Part shown: in pieces, positions 61,439 through 64,000 of the stretch
How positions within the stretch are numbered: position 1 is the first letter of the stretch
Layout: each line of letters begins with the position of its first letter
Origin: Sphaerisporangium melleum
Lineage (GTDB): Bacteria > Actinomycetota > Actinomycetes > Streptosporangiales > Streptosporangiaceae
Reading direction: 5' to 3'
Length of the DNA stretch: 64,000 nucleotides
NCBI RefSeq assembly: GCF_014646695.1
Contig: NZ_BMNT01000018.1
Span: 10,584 to 74,583, forward strand
Position numbers and translations under genes: made by a program
The notes under the pieces: generated by a model
Told to the model about the DNA's origin: nothing
Databases searched by the model: none
The model's input: only the letters and a program-made list of their open reading frames with translations

Positions 61439-62668
61439 ATGCACGAGGTGGTCATCGTCAACTGCACCGTCGTGGACGGCAGGGCGGCCGAGGGCGCGGC
61501 CCCGCTCCACGACGCCGCGGTGCTGGTGCGCGGCGAGCGCGTCGCCGCCGCGGGGCCGCGCGCCGACGTGCTGCGGACGGCGCCGGACGCCCCGCGCATC
61601 GACCTCGGCGGCGCCCACCTCACGCCCGGGCTGGTCAACATGCACACCCACCTGTCGCTGTCGCTGCCCGGTGCCGGCGGCGAGGCGGTCAAGGCCATGG
61701 GACCGCACGACCTGGCCCTGTACATGGCCGGCGGTGCCCGCCGCACCCTGGAATGCGGGGTCACCACCGTGCGCTGCGTCGCCGAGAAGGACGGCGCCGA
61801 CTTCGCGCTGCGCCGCGCCATCGAGGCCGGGCAGGTCGCCGGGCCCCGCCTGTACACCGCCGGGCGCGCCCTGGTGAGCACCGGCGGCCACGGGCACGAA
61901 GGCGGCGACACCCTGGAGTGCGACGGCGCCGACGGATTCCGGCGCGGCGTGCGCAGCCAGCTCAAGGCGGGCGCCGACCTCATCAAGGTCATGATCTCCG
62001 GTGGCATCGCCGGCGAGCACGAGCGCATCGACACGCCCCAGCTGTTCGGCGACGAACTCGCCGCGGTGCTGGACACCGCGCACGCCTGGGGCCGCAAGGT
62101 CACCGCGCACGCCGGCCCGGCCGCCGTCATCGCCGCGGCCGTCGAGCTCGGGCTGGACTGCGTCGAACACGGCTACGAGCTGACCCCGCAGGTCGCCGCC
62201 GCGATGGCCGGGCAGGGCACCGCCCTGGTGCCCACCCTGCTCGTCACCCGCTGCAAGGAGTTCTTCGACCAGCTCGGCGTACCCGAGTGGATGCAGTGCC
62301 GGGCCCTCGGCGCCGGCCCGCGCCACCTGGAGAGCTACGCGATGGCCCTGGCCGCCGGAGTGACCGTCATGCTGGGCAGCGACATGCCGCCCTTCTGGCC
62401 GTTCGAGGGCACCAGCGCCACCGTTCGCGAGCTGGAGCACATGTCCGAGGGCGGGCTCGGCCCCGCCGGCGCGCTGCGCGCGGCCACCCTGGACCCGGCA
62501 CGCTGGCTCGGCGCGGAGGCCGACATCGGCACCGTCCAGCCGGGCCGGTACGCCGACCTGATCGCGATGGACGGCGATCCCCTGGCCGGCACCGCGGCCT
62601 TCCGCGGCATCCGCTGGGTGATGAAGGGCGGCACCGTCGTCCGCGACGACCGCGCCACCCGCCGATGA
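61439..62668 (+). CDS. Amidohydrolase-superfamily metal-dependent hydrolase
   Basis: The 409-residue protein has all amidohydrolase metal ligands: HTHLSLSL (HxH), the carbamylated-Lys region DLIKVMISGG, VTAHAG, CVEHGYEL and LGSDMPPF. It closely follows the imidazolonepropionase-like/Sgx metal-dependent hydrolase group, which act on amides, hydantoins or dipeptides. ATG 61439 begins at the beta-sandwich MHEVVIVNCTVVDG; the frame is open upstream through the operator, so the earlier start is rejected. It is the first gene of a probable operon with the TIGR04076 and luciferase-like genes. The substrate is unknown. Confidence 0.85.
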   Translation: MHEVVIVNCTVVDGRAAEGAAPLHDAAVLVRGERVAAAGPRADVLRTAPDAPRIDLGGAHLTPGLVNMHTHLSLSLPGAGGEAVKAMGPHDLALYMAGGARRTLECGVTTVRCVAEKDGADFALRRAIEAGQVAGPRLYTAGRALVSTGGHGHEGGDTLECDGADGFRRGVRSQLKAGADLIKVMISGGIAGEHERIDTPQLFGDELAAVLDTAHAWGRKVTAHAGPAAVIAAAVELGLDCVEHGYELTPQVAAAMAGQGTALVPTLLVTRCKEFFDQLGVPEWMQCRALGAGPRHLESYAMALAAGVTVMLGSDMPPFWPFEGTSATVRELEHMSEGGLGPAGALRAATLDPARWLGAEADIGTVQPGRYADLIAMDGDPLAGTAAFRGIRWVMKGGTVVRDDRATRR

Positions 62669-62697
62669 CCACCCGGCCTTCCCGGCAGGCCGTCCCC

Positions 62698-62800
62698 GGA
62701 CGTCCTCGTCCTGGCCGTCCGCCCGTCCCAGGCCCTGCCGTTGCCGGTCGTGCCGTTCCCCGGTCGTGCCGTCCCAGGCCGTGCCGTTCCCGGTCGTCGC
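62698..62800. repeat. Short imperfect repeats before the TIGR04076 gene
   Basis: Between the amidohydrolase stop and the next gene the units CGGTCGTGCCGTTCC and close variants (CAGGCCGTGCCGTTCC, CGTCCCAGGCC, CGGTCGTCG) recur several times. It does not code for anything recognisable and looks like slippage-derived repetitive DNA. Confidence 0.55.
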
Positions 62801-62816
62801 TGACGAGAGGCGCACC

Positions 62817-63299
62817 ATGACTGACACCCCACTCCCGCACCCCGTCCCGCGGTTCCCCCGGCACCCGGCTCCCCAGGTCACACCCAGCAGCGCACCCGAT
62901 GCCGAGCCCGCGGACGCCGGGCACGAGGCCCGAACCGCACCCCCGGGCGGCATCGCCACGCCGCCGGATGGGACGGACCCCGAATCCGGTGACATGGAGC
63001 TGTACGACCTGCGGGTGGTGGTGGACCGCATCGAGGGCCGCTCGGTCTGCGGCATGCGCGTCGGCGACCACTTCGACCTGGAGCACAGCGCCCACCTGCG
63101 CCTGCCCGACGGCCGGCACTTCTGCGTCTACGCGCTGGCGGCCGTGCTGCCCTTCCTCGCCGCCAAGCAGCGCGATCTGGCGCCGGGCGACTGGCTGGCG
63201 AGGGACTCGCAGTTCGCCTGCCCCGACCCCGAGGAACGGCTGGTCATGCGCGTCGAACGCATCCGCCGCCGCCGGATGGACTCCACCGACCTGACCTGA
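62817..63299 (+). CDS. TIGR04076-family protein
   Basis: The 160-residue protein has a Pro/Ala-rich N-terminus (about residues 1-60) and then the TIGR04076 domain (ELYDLRVVVDRIEGRSVCGMRVGDHFDLEHS...LPDGRHFCVYALAAVLPFL...FACPDPEERLVMRVERI). The conserved cysteines of the family (C in VCGM, FCVYAL and FACPDP) are present. The family is small and has no proven function, but often lies near amidohydrolases and oxidoreductases, as here. ATG 62817 follows GAGAGG at 6 nt. Confidence 0.8.
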   Translation: MTDTPLPHPVPRFPRHPAPQVTPSSAPDAEPADAGHEARTAPPGGIATPPDGTDPESGDMELYDLRVVVDRIEGRSVCGMRVGDHFDLEHSAHLRLPDGRHFCVYALAAVLPFLAAKQRDLAPGDWLARDSQFACPDPEERLVMRVERIRRRRMDSTDLT

Positions 63300-63314
63300 C
63301 GCGATGGCCTGGGG

Positions 63315-63324
63315 AAGGAGGTGA
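63315..63324 (+). promoter_or_regulatory. Full-length Shine-Dalgarno site
   Basis: AAGGAGGTGA is fully complementary to the 3' end of 16S rRNA and lies 6 nt before GTG 63331. It decides this GTG as the start of the following gene instead of the ATG at 63385. Confidence 0.8.
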
Positions 63325-63330
63325 CCTGCG

Positions 63331-64000
63331 GTGGGAGCACGAACGGGAGCCGCACCTGGAACGGACGGAAGGGAGTTCGCGGAAATGACCGTCGCCGAGA
63401 TCGGGCTCGGGCTGCAGAGCGACAAGCGGCCCGGTGACTACGCCAGGCTCGCCCGGCTGGCCGAGCGGCACGGGTTCGACGTGCTCAGCGTGTTCGGCGA
63501 CCTGATGTACCAGCCGCCGCTCCCCGCCCTGCTGGAGATGGCCGCCGCCACCCGGCGCGTACGGCTCGGCCCGGCGTGCCTCAACCCCTACTCCCTGGCG
63601 CCGTACGAGATCGCCGGGCAGATCGCGGCCCTGGACCTGGCCTCCGCCGGCCGCGCGTACCTGGGCCTGGCGCGCGGCACCTGGCTCGGCGCGGTCGGCC
63701 TGGACCGGCCGCGCCCGCTGACCGCGCTCGCCGAGGCGGCCGAGGTCGTCTACCGGCTGCTCGGCGGGGACGACCGCGGGTACGAGGGTGAGATGTTCCG
63801 CCTGGACCCCGGCACGCGGCTGCGCTACGCGGTCCACCGGCCGCGCCCGCCGCTGCTCCTCGGCACCTGGGGGCCCAAAGGTGCCGCGCTGGCCGGGCGT
63901 GTCGCCGACGAGATCAAGGTGGGCGGCAGCGCCAACCCCGCGATGGTCCCGGTCGTCCGCGAGCGGGTCGCCGCCGGCGCGGCCGAGGCCGGACGCGACA
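63331..64000 (+). CDS. Luciferase-like (LLM class) flavin/F420-dependent oxidoreductase (partial)
   Basis: The window ends inside this gene after 223 codons. The visible part shows the TIM-barrel luciferase-like fold: TVAEIGLGLQSDKRPGDYARLARLAERHGFDVLSVFGD, the RVRLGPACLNPYSLAPYEIAGQIAALDLASAGRAYLGLARGTWLG core and PPLLLGTWGPKGAALAGRVADEIKVGG. In actinomycetes such proteins usually use F420, acting on diverse substrates. The GTG start is supported by a perfect Shine-Dalgarno site at 63315-63324. It seems part of the amidohydrolase operon. The 3' end is not in the window. Confidence 0.82.
   Translation, partial: MGARTGAAPGTDGREFAEMTVAEIGLGLQSDKRPGDYARLARLAERHGFDVLSVFGDLMYQPPLPALLEMAAATRRVRLGPACLNPYSLAPYEIAGQIAALDLASAGRAYLGLARGTWLGAVGLDRPRPLTALAEAAEVVYRLLGGDDRGYEGEMFRLDPGTRLRYAVHRPRPPLLLGTWGPKGAALAGRVADEIKVGGSANPAMVPVVRERVAAGAAEAGRD

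Noticed and set aside
1-64000. tRNA genes, CRISPR arrays or insertion sequences
   Set aside because: No cloverleaf-like tRNA sequence, no regularly spaced repeats and no transposase motifs were noticed; a dedicated scan was not possible.

Overview
The window comes from a high-GC actinomycete chromosome. The pointers are the strong GC bias, XRE-TPR, SARP and LAL-type regulators, a luciferase-like (probably F420-dependent) oxidoreductase, a PknG/GlnX/GlnH-type signalling operon, and Tat- or lipoprotein-exported enzymes. A Streptosporangiales member (Nonomuraea or Actinomadura-like) would fit, but the genus cannot be fixed from the sequence alone. No tRNA, rRNA, CRISPR array or transposase was recognised.

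Layout. 0-9.5 kb holds miscellaneous genes: the tail of a carbohydrate-binding protein, an EEP-family phosphoesterase, an anti-sigma-type ATPase, a 2TM protein, a Tat-exported hydrolase, a cyclic-nucleotide-binding/thioredoxin-reductase-like fusion, a GerW/YtfJ-like protein and a membrane protein. Two near-identical XRE-TPR regulators (2016-3392 and 8172-9548) bracket this segment, and the remnant of a third copy lies between them.

9.9-26.3 kb is one compact operon of seven genes joined by 4-nt GTGA overlaps or gaps of 3-10 nt. Gene order and domains match the methylation-associated defence system (MADS): MAD2 methyltransferase, MAD3 AAA ATPase, MAD4 Toprim-like, MAD5 specificity subunit, MAD6 NERD/pseudokinase/kinase/NTPase, MAD7 of unknown function and MAD8 HerA-like ATPase. 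No obvious MAD1 precedes it. This is the outstanding feature of the window. The likely logic is that MAD2-MAD5 mark self DNA and the remaining components sense and act on unmarked phage DNA.

26.4-32 kb has two paralogous orphan histidine kinases and a Tat-exported flavin amine oxidase, all on the minus strand. 32.6-40.3 kb is a branched-chain-amino-acid-type (liv) ABC transporter followed by a 3-hydroxybutyrate-dehydrogenase-like SDR and a GAF/PucR regulator, which looks like a catabolic unit. 40.3-49.6 kb holds a SARP-NB-ARC-TPR regulator, a transthyretin-like protein that has lost the 5-hydroxyisourate hydrolase histidines, a 2-isopropylmalate synthase paralogue and a large LuxR (LAL) regulator. 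This resembles a small specialised-metabolism locus. A further XRE regulator and a YoaK-type membrane protein follow.

52.0-61.3 kb is a seven-gene signalling operon: a coiled-coil protein, a PknG-like kinase, a PP2C phosphatase, a VWA protein, an FHA protein, a GlnX-like membrane receptor and a GlnH-like lipoprotein. By analogy with mycobacterial and corynebacterial GlnH-GlnX-PknG it should sense extracellular amino acids and control phosphorylation of FHA proteins. The window ends with an amidohydrolase preceded by a palindromic operator, a TIGR04076-type protein and a truncated luciferase-like oxidoreductase.
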